From NCBI GenBank assembly GCA_018242525.1, contig JAFEBS010000048.1, forward strand, positions 1-64,000: a DNA stretch of 64,000 bases, read 5' to 3'. Below the pieces are notes generated by a model. It was not told the DNA's origin. It made no database searches and saw only the letters and a program-made list of their open reading frames with translations. The stretch comes from Planctomycetota bacterium (lineage in GTDB: Bacteria > Planctomycetota > Planctomycetia > Planctomycetales > Planctomycetaceae). This document shows, in pieces, positions 26,324 through 39,982 of this stretch (within the stretch, counting starts at the first letter, position 1; every line of letters starts with the position of its first letter). The position numbers were made by a program, and so were the translations under genes.

Positions 26324-26698
26324 TCAGTCGCAGCGTTCCGAGGAACTGCAACACTCGCCCTGGTCAAGGACGATCGGCAGAGACTCAATTGTGGCCTCTG
26401 AGCCAATCCAGACGGAAAGCATTTCACGTGTCGGATATATGCCCTGACTCAGGATACGACCGTCGACCGTGATCAGTGGCAGACAGTCAATTCCTTGTGC
26501 TGCGAGGAGTTGTTGAACTTCGGGATTCTGAACGAATGCCTCTGGCTGCTGCGCGAGGTTGTATCGGTCGACTTGATGTCCCTGCGATTTCAGCCAGCCC
26601 AGGTCGGCCGCGAATCGCGGCAACACCGGGTCAATCTGCGGTCCGCAAACACCTGTCGAACAGCACATCGGCTTATCGTAAACCTGAATTGTCTTCAT
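26324..26698 (-). CDS. arsD: Arsenite metallochaperone ArsD
   Basis: 124 aa. Starting at the second ATG (26698), placed six bases after AGGAG, gives MKTIQVYDKPMCCSTGVCG with Cys12, Cys13 and Cys18, exactly the metalloid-binding triad of ArsD. An additional CC pair is near the C-terminus (GECCSSSERCD). ArsD hands As(III)/Sb(III) to ArsA. Followed by arsA after 46 bases, forming an arsDA unit without arsR. The nearest upstream gene on this strand is a cytochrome. Confidence 0.93.
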   Translation of the reverse strand: MKTIQVYDKPMCCSTGVCGPQIDPVLPRFAADLGWLKSQGHQVDRYNLAQQPEAFVQNPEVQQLLAAQGIDCLPLITVDGRILSQGIYPTREMLSVWIGSEATIESLPIVLDQGECCSSSERCD

Positions 26699-26720
26699 GG
26701 TCATCTCCTCATTCTTCAGT

Positions 26721-26744
26721 GTGATTCATCCTACAGTGATTCAT
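26721..26744 (-). promoter_or_regulatory. Direct repeat upstream of arsD, possible operator
   Basis: GTGATTCAT occurs at 26721-26729 and 26736-26744, a 15-base period, within 25-50 bases of the arsD start. Spacing on nearly the same helical face suggests a possible regulator-binding site (ArsR-like or other). No arsR gene is in view, so this is speculative. Confidence 0.3.
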
Positions 26745-26785
26745 TACACAAATGAGATCCACAGTATGCCGCAGTTTCTTTTGAC

Positions 26786-27613
26786 TCAACGAGTCTGCTC
26801 GGCATTGTACTCCCCGAGCCGCGACTCCACCGGCAAGTGATTCTTGAGGTTGAACGACGGTCGATCATGGGTGTTGACGAAAGCGGCAATATCAAGGGCC
26901 TCCTGATCGGCGAGGTCTGTTTCATCCAAAGGCATCGCGACCTTGAGCCAACTCGCCAGCTGCACCGTGTCGGCCAGGCCGGCACCCTGGTTGAAAGATT
27001 GTTGCCCCCAGACGGGAGGGTTTTTGTCTTCGCCTGCTCCATCTTTGCCATGACACGTCGCGCACTTCCTGGCGTAGAGCAGTTCTCCGCGTTCGATACT
27101 GGCAGACTCTGGTTTCACCGCGAGTCGAGGCACGGCGTTCGGCCCCTTCGAATTCCCGGCGTTCATTCGCAGTACTTCTCCATCCGAAAGCCAGCTGATG
27201 TAGGCAGTGATGGCGACGGAGGGTTTGCTCCCCAGCGGCGGACGGATGCCGTTACAACTGCGCATGAAACAGTTGAGGACTCGATCTTCCAGCGTGATGA
27301 CCTTGCGTTCTCGAGGCGACCACGCCGGGTAGGCTGTGGCAACACCGATGAACGTTGCCGCCTTCGGGCTGGTGCCGTTCTTCAAGTGGCACGAAGTGCA
27401 GTTCAAAGAATTGCCGACGTGGGGCTTCGTCAGTGGATGAGTGGCGGTCTGTTCCACCAGAGTTTCGCCAAGACGGATGGTTTCACCGAGCGGTCCACTC
27501 GGCAGACTGCGCGCCACCGGATTCGGCGGTTTCGCACGAACTGATGACTCACCGCGAAAGGACAGCATTGCGGTGACGATCATGACGGCAACGAGAAATC
27601 GCGAGCTCTTCAC
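26786..27613 (-). CDS. Secreted diheme c-type cytochrome, TsdA-like
   Basis: 275 aa with an N-terminal signal peptide (FLVAVMIVTAMLSF). Two heme c sites: CTSCH at 72-76 and CATCH at 184-188. The first domain carries NSLNCTSCHLKNGTSPKAA, then TLEDRVLNCFMRSCNG, the pattern of thiosulfate dehydrogenase TsdA, in which a Cys here is the distal ligand of heme 1 (Cys115 would be the candidate). TsdA interconverts thiosulfate and tetrathionate. The family call is from motif memory; a general cytochrome c peroxidase-like role cannot be excluded. It lies 82 bases upstream of arsD on the same strand. Confidence 0.78.
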   Translation of the reverse strand: MKSSRFLVAVMIVTAMLSFRGESSVRAKPPNPVARSLPSGPLGETIRLGETLVEQTATHPLTKPHVGNSLNCTSCHLKNGTSPKAATFIGVATAYPAWSPRERKVITLEDRVLNCFMRSCNGIRPPLGSKPSVAITAYISWLSDGEVLRMNAGNSKGPNAVPRLAVKPESASIERGELLYARKCATCHGKDGAGEDKNPPVWGQQSFNQGAGLADTVQLASWLKVAMPLDETDLADQEALDIAAFVNTHDRPSFNLKNHLPVESRLGEYNAEQTR

Positions 27614-27945
27614 AGTTATTGGTTCCTTGGCGATGGTCAGCAGTTCCGAGGCGCACCTTCCAAGGTACTGCTTGATGAGAGCCGTTGCAAAGCGGTCAAC
27701 TCTCGGACGCCGCCGTGCATGTTGTGAATAGATTCTCAGTTCGACGGCTTATGCGGCAGTGAATTACCAGCAAACGTGCTGTTTCCAGTTCCAGGCGAAG
27801 CCACGAGCTTGTCGACACGGCTTTGCTCCTTTTCCCATCGGCCTCAATCGTCGAGCATTGTCAGCCATGGCGTTGACCCTCGGCGTCCGGCGGTTGATAC
27901 TGAAGTGCATTCCCCGTTCCGAACACCCATTCGCCCGGAGGACTC
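27614..27945. other. 332-base divergent intergenic region
   Basis: Separates the leftward cytochrome gene from the rightward sulfatase and should hold both promoters. I see no convincing small gene, strong hairpin or clear -35/-10 pair. A short ORF around 27759 has no family resemblance. Confidence 0.5.
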
Positions 27946-29577
27946 ATGCCTTCGTCACTCTTCAGTAGCGGCGTTTCACGCGCCGGATTCACCGCCGTAT
28001 TACGACACGGAATAACAACACTCAACAGCCGACGATTGTGGTTGCTGAAAATCGTTACATTTTCGGCCGTGCTGCTGAATCTCTGCCTTTCTGCCAGGAG
28101 GGCTCAAGCGGACGAGACGACCATTCGCCGGGGGGCGAAGCCCAATATCGTCTTCTTTCTGGCAGACGATCTCGGATATGGCGACCTGGGTTGTTTCGGC
28201 CAGACGAAGATTCGCACTCCACACCTGGACAAACTCGCCGCTGAAGGGATGCGGCTGACTCAGCATTATTCCGGCAATGCCGTCTGTGCTCCCTCACGTT
28301 GCGTGCTGATGACGGGCCTGCATCCCGGTCATGCGTTCATTCGGAACAACCGCTCGACCCCGCCCGAAGGGCAATACCCCATTCCGGCCAGCACTGTGAC
28401 GCTTGGCAAGCTGTTGCAACAGGAAGGATACGTGACGGGAGCCTTCGGCAAGTGGGGACTGGGCGGTCCCACGTCCGAGGGGCGACCATTGAAACAGGGA
28501 ATCAACCGTTTCTTCGGATACAATTGCCAGGGGGTCGCCCATAATTTCTATCCGACATCGCTCTGGGATGATGAGACCGTATTCCCGTTGAACAACCCCG
28601 CCTTTTCGGCCCATCATCCCAAGCTGGCGGACGGAGCCGACCCGCTGGACCCCAAGAGCTATGCGGGATTCTCGGGACAAGTCTATTCGGCAGACGTCAT
28701 TGCCGAGCAGTCTTTGAAATTCGTCCGGGACAATCGGGATCGGCCGTTCTTCCTGTATGTGCCGACCACCATTCCGCACCTGGCACTGCAGGTGCCGGAA
28801 GATGGACTTAAGGAATATGCGAACGCGTTTCCTGATGATCCGCCGTACGTTGGCGGTCGAGGGTATTTGCCACATCGGTATCCTCGAGCCGCTTATGCGG
28901 CGATGGTCACGCGCATGGATCGGCACTTTGGTCAGATTGTGTCGCTGATTCAGAAACTGGGCCTGGACGACAACACGATTTATGTCTTCAGTTCCGACAA
29001 TGGCCCGCTCTACGACAAATACGGAGGAACCGATTGCGAGTTCTTCGAATCGGCCGGCCCCCTCCGTGGCCGCAAGGGTTCCCTCTATGAGGGGGGATTC
29101 CGCGAACCGACTGTTGTCCGCTGGAAGGGTCATGTCCCCACGGGATCGACCAGTGATCGAGTCTCAGGCTTCGAGGACTGGATCCCTACTCTGCTGGACT
29201 TGATCGGTGCGGCCGACAAGATTCCCCAGGGCCTGGACGGCATCAGCATGGCCCCCACTCTGCTGGGACACAAACAGCCCGCCCGGCCATTTCTCTATCG
29301 GGAATTCCCCGCCTACGGAGGTCAAGTCTCTCTGCGAATGGGGGACTGGAAGGGAGTCGTTCAGAACCTGCTGCCCCAGGGAAAACGTCCCCCTCAGCCC
29401 TGGAAGATGGAACTGTACAACTTGAAAGACGACATTGCCGAATCGCGTGATGTTGCCGACGACCATCCGAACATGGTTGCCCGGATCGATCAATTAATGC
29501 GGGAGCAGCATGTTCCGTCCGCGGAATTCCCGTTTCCGGCACTCGATCAACGAACTGTTGCCAGCAAACCAGAATGA
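27946..29577 (+). CDS. Secreted sulfatase (Cys-type, type I)
   Basis: 543 aa. A hydrophobic signal follows a basic N-terminus (LWLLKIVTFSAVLLNLCLSA), so export is expected; the true start may be an internal one. The sulfatase core has NIVFFLADDLGYGDLGCFG (metal-binding Asp pair) and CAPSRCVLMTG with Cys114, which is converted to formylglycine by an FGE; SSDNGP lies further on. It should hydrolyse sulfate esters of polysaccharides or other substrates outside the cytoplasm. No sulfatase-modifying enzyme is adjacent. A planctomycete hallmark; substrate unknown. Confidence 0.92.
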   Translation: MPSSLFSSGVSRAGFTAVLRHGITTLNSRRLWLLKIVTFSAVLLNLCLSARRAQADETTIRRGAKPNIVFFLADDLGYGDLGCFGQTKIRTPHLDKLAAEGMRLTQHYSGNAVCAPSRCVLMTGLHPGHAFIRNNRSTPPEGQYPIPASTVTLGKLLQQEGYVTGAFGKWGLGGPTSEGRPLKQGINRFFGYNCQGVAHNFYPTSLWDDETVFPLNNPAFSAHHPKLADGADPLDPKSYAGFSGQVYSADVIAEQSLKFVRDNRDRPFFLYVPTTIPHLALQVPEDGLKEYANAFPDDPPYVGGRGYLPHRYPRAAYAAMVTRMDRHFGQIVSLIQKLGLDDNTIYVFSSDNGPLYDKYGGTDCEFFESAGPLRGRKGSLYEGGFREPTVVRWKGHVPTGSTSDRVSGFEDWIPTLLDLIGAADKIPQGLDGISMAPTLLGHKQPARPFLYREFPAYGGQVSLRMGDWKGVVQNLLPQGKRPPQPWKMELYNLKDDIAESRDVADDHPNMVARIDQLMREQHVPSAEFPFPALDQRTVASKPE

Positions 29578-29647
29578 CTTCGCCGCTGCCAGGTAATGAA
29601 CTTCACAGGCAGCGTGTTCCAGTGGATCAAATGCCAGGCACAGTCTG

Positions 29648-30946
29648 TCACTGCGGCTTCATCAAATCCAGCAGCGCCGCCGACATTGCGGTCACCCCCG
29701 TCGTGATGGTTTCTCGTGCGTCCGGGTAATAGAACGGCGAATGGAGCGACGGTGGCGTTTTACCACCCTGCTTCATTTCCGCCAGGCGGTCGGCATTGAC
29801 CGATCCAAGGCGGAACATGAAGATTGGCACCCCCGCCAGGCCGTATTCCGAAAAATCTTCGCCACCCATCGAGGGTTCGGTCGGAACAACATTCTCGTCA
29901 CCCAGCACGCGGCGAAACACGGGAACAACCTGTGCCACCAGATCTTCATCATTGCGCGTCGCAGGTGTTGCATCGGAGAATTCGACGATCGGTTCCGGAG
30001 CACCGGCACTGAGCGCGGCCGCTTTGGCCTTGCGACGGATTCCCTCCAGCAGGCGCTCGCGAACTTCTGGCCCGTAACTGCGGACCGTCAACTGCAATCG
30101 ACATTGATCGCTGATGATATTGTGCTTGGTCCCGCCATGGATTGAGCCAACTGTCACAACAACAGGCTCAAACGGCGAGTTCTCGCGGCTGACCAGAGAT
30201 TGCAGATCGACAATCAAATGCGCCGCCTGGACAACGGGATCGATTGTCGTATGCGGGAACGCACCGTGTCCTCCCTTCCCCTTCATCACGATGTCGACAC
30301 TGTCGACATTGGCCAGGATGTACCCCGCTCGGAACCCCACTTTCCCGGTTGGCATGGCTGCATCCACATGCAACGCCAGAGCATACCTCGGCCGGGGAAA
30401 TCGGGTGAACAAGCCGTCCTTCAGCATCGACTGAGCCCCATTGCCGACCTCTTCGGCAGGTTGACCGACAAACATCACCGTTCCGCGCCAGGCATCTTTA
30501 TTCGCTGCCAGATACCGGGCGACTCCAATCTGGCACGTCATATGAATGTCGTGCCCGCAGGCATGCATGACACCAACGTCGTTTCCTTTCGGATCCTTGG
30601 CAATGACCTTGGAAGCAAATGGAAGGCCGGTGGCCTCGACCACCGGCAGTGCATCCAGATCGGTCCGGATCATGATGGTTGGCCCGTCGCCGTTCTTCAG
30701 CAGGCCGACAATCCCCATTTTGCCGACCCCCGTGGTCACGTCGATCCCCAACGCCTTCAGTGCGGTGGCCAGTTTGGCGGCGGTCCGTTCTTCGCGAAAT
30801 GACAGCTCAGGGTGAGCATGGAAGTCCTGATAAACTTTCAACAACTCATCAACATGGTCTTTCGACCAGTCGGCCGGTTTGTCGGCACCCAGTACGGACA
30901 TCGAAAGTGTCAGGACGACGATCAATGGGGAGAGAGTCTTGGACAC
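29648..30946 (-). CDS. Secreted M20-family amidohydrolase
   Basis: 432 aa with a signal peptide (SPLIVVLTLSMSVLGA). M20D motifs are present: MIRTDLDALPVVEATGLPFA, HACGHDIHMT (metal-binding His and catalytic Asp), PAEEVGNGAQ (Glu pair) and late GGEDFSEY. Family members cleave amide bonds in N-acyl amino acids, hippurate-like substrates or indole-acetyl amino acids; substrate is not predictable. Stand-alone gene, convergent with the sulfatase (70-base gap) on its left. Confidence 0.9.
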   Translation of the reverse strand: MSKTLSPLIVVLTLSMSVLGADKPADWSKDHVDELLKVYQDFHAHPELSFREERTAAKLATALKALGIDVTTGVGKMGIVGLLKNGDGPTIMIRTDLDALPVVEATGLPFASKVIAKDPKGNDVGVMHACGHDIHMTCQIGVARYLAANKDAWRGTVMFVGQPAEEVGNGAQSMLKDGLFTRFPRPRYALALHVDAAMPTGKVGFRAGYILANVDSVDIVMKGKGGHGAFPHTTIDPVVQAAHLIVDLQSLVSRENSPFEPVVVTVGSIHGGTKHNIISDQCRLQLTVRSYGPEVRERLLEGIRRKAKAAALSAGAPEPIVEFSDATPATRNDEDLVAQVVPVFRRVLGDENVVPTEPSMGGEDFSEYGLAGVPIFMFRLGSVNADRLAEMKQGGKTPPSLHSPFYYPDARETITTGVTAMSAALLDLMKPQ

Positions 30947-31080
30947 GAAGATGCTCCTGCGGCGAGAGAATATTCCGGGGAATTCTGCGGCGTCTCACAC
31001 CACGATATCTTCATCACTGCAATCCCGGAACGGATCGAGCCACCGACTGGTTGGTAAAAAGCTCGAGCCACCAATACAAC

Positions 31081-31116
31081 GAGCCCGCCCCTGCAACGAA
31101 TTGCAAAGGCGGGCTC
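31081..31116 (-). terminator. Probable terminator of the rpoBC operon
   Basis: GAGCCCGCC (31081-31089) pairs with GGCGGGCTC (31108-31116), a 9-bp GC-rich stem with an 18-base loop, 32 bases after the rpoC stop on the minus strand. Only a weak T-rich stretch (GTTGTATT) follows. Confidence 0.6.
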
Positions 31117-31147
31117 GGTTGATCTCAGAACCCGCGAGTCGAATCGA

Positions 31148-35416
<4,269 letters not shown>

Positions 35417-35645
35417 GTGATTTCCCCCCCCGCTGGATAAGGATCTATCTGCTACAAAAATTCAGGGCAATGATTTCTGATTGCCGGTAATGTTCATCTG
35501 TCTTCGTCTGTTCACCGCGAAAAAGGCCCGCGATCGACTTCGGACCAGAAACACACCAGCCGCGGCGGCTTGCTGGCCGCCGCGGTGTTGCGTGTGATCG
35601 AGTTTTCAGGCGGTGAACAAGGCTCATCCTCGAATCGAGATCCGT

Positions 35646-38600
35646 CTAGACGGATGTCTTTTCCAACTGCATATTCAGGCACAGACCGCGAATTTCGTTG
35701 TTCAGAACCTCGAAGCTCGCAGGCGTTCCTGCTTCAAGAGTGTTTTCTCCCTTGACCATCGATTCGTAAATCTTCGTGCGTCCTTCCACGTCGTCGCTCT
35801 TGACGGTCAACAGTTCCTGCAGGATGAACGCGGCACCGTATGCTTCCAGTGCCCACACTTCCATTTCCCCGAAGCGTTGACCGCCGAAACGGGCCTTGCC
35901 GCCCAGCGGTTGCTGGGTGATCAGCGAGTACGGGCCGGTGGCCCGGGCATGCACCTTGTCTTCGACCAGGTGATGCAGCTTCAGCATGTAGATGTAACCG
36001 ACCGTCGTCTTCTGCTCGAACCGGTCACCCGTCCGTCCATCAAACAACTGGGCCTTGCCGTCATCGGGCAGACCAGCGTCACGCAGCAGGCCCTTGACCA
36101 AGTCTTCCGACGGGCTGTCGAAGACGGGGCTGCGGACCTTGAATCCCAGCTTCGCAGCCGCCCAGCCCAGGTGGGTTTCCAGAATCTGACCGACGTTCAT
36201 ACGGCTCGGCACGCCCAGCGGATTCAGGATGATGTCGACCGACGTCCCGTCTTCCAGGAACGGCATGTCTTCGATCGGCAGGACCTTGGAGATGACCCCC
36301 TTGTTCCCGTGGCGACCGGCCATCTTGTCCCCGACCGAAATCTGACGCTTCGAGGCGACGTACACCTTGACCATCTGCAGCACGCCGCTGGGAAGCTCAT
36401 CCCCGCGCTTCATCGTGTTCAGCAGGCGATCACGGGCATCAATGGCCTCTTCGACCGCACCCCAGCCATCCTTGAAGGCTCGGCGGCAATCCGCCTTCTT
36501 CTGGGGACTGCGGATGTCCAGTGAATCCAGCGTCGAGCGGAATCCTTCGGCATATGTGGCGACGAACTTGTCGTCGGTGATCGTACGGATTTCGCGTCCG
36601 TCGGCATCGGTCAGATGACGATCCAGCACCTTCTCGAATTCCTTCAGGAATTCACGGAAGGCTTCCGCGATCTGGGCATTGCCCGAGTCTTCGTTCTTCT
36701 TCAGTTCCTGCTCAAATCTCTTGCGCTCGGATTCCGAGAGGCTCATTCGTCGCGAGAACTTCTCAGTGTGAATGACGATCCCTTCAGTACCGCTGGGGAC
36801 TTCCAGCGATTCGTTCTTCACATCTTCACCCGCACGCCCGAAGATCGCGTGCAGCAGCTTTTCTTCCGGCGTCAGCTCGGTCTTGGCCTTGGGAGACACC
36901 TTGCCAACCAGAATGTCTCCTGGCTCGACGCGGGTTCCGATCCGGACCACACCCCCTTCGTCCAGGTTTCGCAGTGCCTTTTCGCTGACGTTGGGAATAT
37001 CCCGCGTGAATTCTTCGCGCCCCAGCTTTGTTTCGCGAACTTCCACATCGAATTCGTCGATGTGGATCGATGTGTAAACGTCTTCCTTCACCAGGCGTTC
37101 GGACAGGATGATCGCATCTTCAAAATTGAACCCTTCAAACGACATGAACGCGACCAGCACGTTGCGTCCCAGGGCCAATTCCCCCTTGGAGGTCGCGGCA
37201 CTGTCAACCAGGATCTGACCCTTCTTGACCCGTTCGCCAACTTTGACAATCGGTGTCTGGTTCAGGCAGGTTCGCTCGTTCAGGCCGGTGTACTTTCGCA
37301 GCAGTTGTCGCTTGCCATCGATTTCGATGCAGGTCGAATCGACGAACGTCACCTTGCCGCTCTTTTCAGCCTTCAGCACCATCCCCGAGCTTTCGGCCAC
37401 AGCGGCTTCCAGTCCGGTTCCGACCAGCGGCGATTCCGCGACCAGCAGGGGAACCCCCTGGCGCTGCATGTTCGAACCCATCAGGGCGCGGTTGGCATCG
37501 TCGTGTTCCAGGAACGGAATCAACCCGGCCGAAACACCGACCATCTGGCACGATCCGACGTCGATGTAACCAACTTCATTGGATGACATCCAGACCACAT
37601 CGTTGTGGAACCGGGCCATCACGCGTTCTTCGGAAATCACGCTCTTCTCGACGGGGGTATCCGCCGGTGCGATGAAGACGCGGGATTCCTGATCGGCCCG
37701 CAGCCATTCCACTTCGTCAGTCACCTTGCGGTTCTTGACAACGCGGTACGGGGTGATCAGGAAGCCGTAGTCGTCCACCCGAGCATAGATGCTCAGGCTG
37801 GAGATCAAGCCGATGTTCGTACCTTCAGGCGTTTCAATCGGGCAGATTCGCCCATAGTGCGAGATGTGTACGTCGCGAACTTCGAAGCCCGCACGCTTGC
37901 GGTTCAAACCACCGGGACCGAGCGCACTCAGACGACGCTCGTGAGTCAGCGTGGCCAGCGGATTGGTCTGGTCGACAACCTGCGACAACTCGCCACGACC
38001 GAAGAAGTACTCGATCGCTGCTGAAACGCTCTTCGGATTCACGAGCGTCCGCGGGGTCATTTCCTCCACATCCTTCAGGCTCATGCGCTCCTGCACGGTT
38101 CGACGCAGCTTCAGGAAACCCTTGCGGATTTCCTCCGACGCCAGTTCGTCGATCGTCCGCAGCCGACGATTACCAAGGTTGTCGATGTCGTCGACATGGG
38201 CGCTGGAATCACCGATGCGCAGCTTGATCACATAGCGGATGGCGTTGACGACGTCTTCCGCCTTCAGCGTCATTTCACTGTCCGGAATCGACTGATCGAA
38301 CTTGCGGTTGATCCGGAACCGGCCGACACGCCCCAACCGATAGCGGTTGACATCGTAAAACTTTTCCTTGAACAACTCGACCGCCTTTTCGAGCTGCGGG
38401 GGATTGCCGGGACGCAACCGCTGGTAGATTCGCAGCAGCGCGTCTTCGTGGGTGCTGGTCGGATCTTCGAGGATACTGGACAATGCCAGCAGGTCGTCTG
38501 CCTTTTCGATGACTTCAACGGACTTCAATGTCGAGGTCCGGATTTCAGCGGCCGAGGCTTCGGTGATTTTATCGCCCAGTTCCGCGATAATCTCGCCAAC

Positions 38601-39359
38601 CTTCTCATGACCGGCGGGATAAACAATGTCTTCGGCGGCATGTTTCCCAACCAGACCGTCATCGCCGGCCTTGCTGATCTTGATCACCTTGGTTTCGTAG
38701 AACAGCTTGACCAGCGCGTTGCTGGTGCCGTAGCTCGGATCCATGGCCCGCAAAAACGTCATCGCCGAGAACTTGCCGCTCTGATCGATGCGGACGCCCA
38801 ACGTTTCCCGCTTGCTGATGACGATTTCAATCCAGCTGCCACGCTCGGGGATCACACGGCAGGAGAACTGCTTGCGTTCACCCGGCTCCGAGCCCTGTAC
38901 AAAGTCCACGCCCGGGGAGCGATGCAACTGGCTGACGACGACACGCTCAGCACCGTTGATGATGAACTCGCCGCCACCAATCATGATCGGCATGTCGCCC
39001 AGGTAGACTTCTTCTTCGATCGCTTGTTCCTTCTGCAGGCGCAACCAGATTCGGAAGGGACGACCGTAGGTCAGTCGCAGCTGGCGGCACTCCAGCGCGG
39101 TGTAGCGCGGCTTGCCCAACTCGTACTTGACGTACTCCAGCCGATACCTATGATCGTAACTCTCGATCGGAAACACTTCCCGCAGGATTGCTTCCAGACC
39201 CACGTCCTTGCGTTCACGCGGATCGTCATCCAATTGCAGAAAGCGAATATAAGAGTTGACCTGGATCTCGGTGAGATCGGAAATCTGGAACTGAGACTGC
39301 AGCGACCCAAACGACCGCATTTCGGACGTTTCGATGATACGGGTGGCCGGAATTGCCAT
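35646..39359 (-). CDS. rpoB: RNA polymerase subunit beta
   Basis: 1237 aa, a normal bacterial length without large insertions. Recognisable parts include the rifampicin-region sequence SALGPGGLNRKRAGFEVRDV, HYGRICPIETPEGTN, and the C-terminal KARFGGQRFGEMEVWALEAY. It is part of the classical rplL-rpoB-rpoC order, but a 623-base gap without a gene separates it from rplL. Also a site where rifamycin and fidaxomicin act in other bacteria. Confidence 0.98.
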   Translation of the reverse strand: MAIPATRIIETSEMRSFGSLQSQFQISDLTEIQVNSYIRFLQLDDDPRERKDVGLEAILREVFPIESYDHRYRLEYVKYELGKPRYTALECRQLRLTYGRPFRIWLRLQKEQAIEEEVYLGDMPIMIGGGEFIINGAERVVVSQLHRSPGVDFVQGSEPGERKQFSCRVIPERGSWIEIVISKRETLGVRIDQSGKFSAMTFLRAMDPSYGTSNALVKLFYETKVIKISKAGDDGLVGKHAAEDIVYPAGHEKVGEIIAELGDKITEASAAEIRTSTLKSVEVIEKADDLLALSSILEDPTSTHEDALLRIYQRLRPGNPPQLEKAVELFKEKFYDVNRYRLGRVGRFRINRKFDQSIPDSEMTLKAEDVVNAIRYVIKLRIGDSSAHVDDIDNLGNRRLRTIDELASEEIRKGFLKLRRTVQERMSLKDVEEMTPRTLVNPKSVSAAIEYFFGRGELSQVVDQTNPLATLTHERRLSALGPGGLNRKRAGFEVRDVHISHYGRICPIETPEGTNIGLISSLSIYARVDDYGFLITPYRVVKNRKVTDEVEWLRADQESRVFIAPADTPVEKSVISEERVMARFHNDVVWMSSNEVGYIDVGSCQMVGVSAGLIPFLEHDDANRALMGSNMQRQGVPLLVAESPLVGTGLEAAVAESSGMVLKAEKSGKVTFVDSTCIEIDGKRQLLRKYTGLNERTCLNQTPIVKVGERVKKGQILVDSAATSKGELALGRNVLVAFMSFEGFNFEDAIILSERLVKEDVYTSIHIDEFDVEVRETKLGREEFTRDIPNVSEKALRNLDEGGVVRIGTRVEPGDILVGKVSPKAKTELTPEEKLLHAIFGRAGEDVKNESLEVPSGTEGIVIHTEKFSRRMSLSESERKRFEQELKKNEDSGNAQIAEAFREFLKEFEKVLDRHLTDADGREIRTITDDKFVATYAEGFRSTLDSLDIRSPQKKADCRRAFKDGWGAVEEAIDARDRLLNTMKRGDELPSGVLQMVKVYVASKRQISVGDKMAGRHGNKGVISKVLPIEDMPFLEDGTSVDIILNPLGVPSRMNVGQILETHLGWAAAKLGFKVRSPVFDSPSEDLVKGLLRDAGLPDDGKAQLFDGRTGDRFEQKTTVGYIYMLKLHHLVEDKVHARATGPYSLITQQPLGGKARFGGQRFGEMEVWALEAYGAAFILQELLTVKSDDVEGRTKIYESMVKGENTLEAGTPASFEVLNNEIRGLCLNMQLEKTSV

Positions 39360-39982
39360 TAGGTTGCTTCCTAAATCCCAAATTGATTCGTCGAACTTGT
39401 TTTAGATCTCGCGGAGACGCGCTACACGATGTCGAGTTACTTCAGCCGAAATGAACTCAACGAACCAGGCGCGTCGCTGGTTTGGATTGGCTGTGTCGGC
39501 ACCTGACACTCGCCCACCGGAAGAAGTGCGAACCACTGGCGATGCGGCACCTCCGTGCGCACCGATACCGACTGTCGCCACCATTCGGTAGCGCAGCTGT
39601 CGCCAGATTGATTTCGCTCACGACTGTCAAAGCGTGACCTCTGCACCCGCCCATCGACATTCGTAATGCCTGGTCCAGTGACGCTGGCTTGAAACTCCCC
39701 TGCGGAAACTTCAAGCCGCCCCGACGTTTGGCTGTCGACCCACATCCTCGCACTGCACACTCACGACGCCTTCGCATCGGTCGTGCAGGCGAATTGTGCA
39801 TCACAACGTACGCCAGCACAAGGGATAACCCCGATGTTGGGGCCGAATGGCGCGCCGGATCATCCTCTCCGTCGCGCCCCGACCGACGTCTCTGCCCAGA
39901 CTTGTCTCTCTTCGCCGGCTGTCGCCTCCCGATCAAACCGTCCTGAGAACAGGCCGATCGAGTGCCGAACTTGCTTCGTCAA
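39360..39982 (-). other. 623-base rplL-rpoB intergenic region, no gene found
   Basis: Reads of both strands give only short ORFs without family features. A -35-like TTGACA lies on the minus strand at 39625-39630, but I find no matching -10 at the right distance. A small hairpin CCCC/GGGG (39829-39842) is visible. In other bacteria this gap holds an attenuator or processing site that lets rpoBC be expressed below the ribosomal protein genes; an analogous role is possible. Confidence 0.55.

Noticed and set aside
27759..27968. 69-aa frame between the cytochrome and sulfatase genes
   Set aside because: No ribosome-binding site, atypical composition (Cys/Arg/Pro-rich), and a second frame overlaps it.
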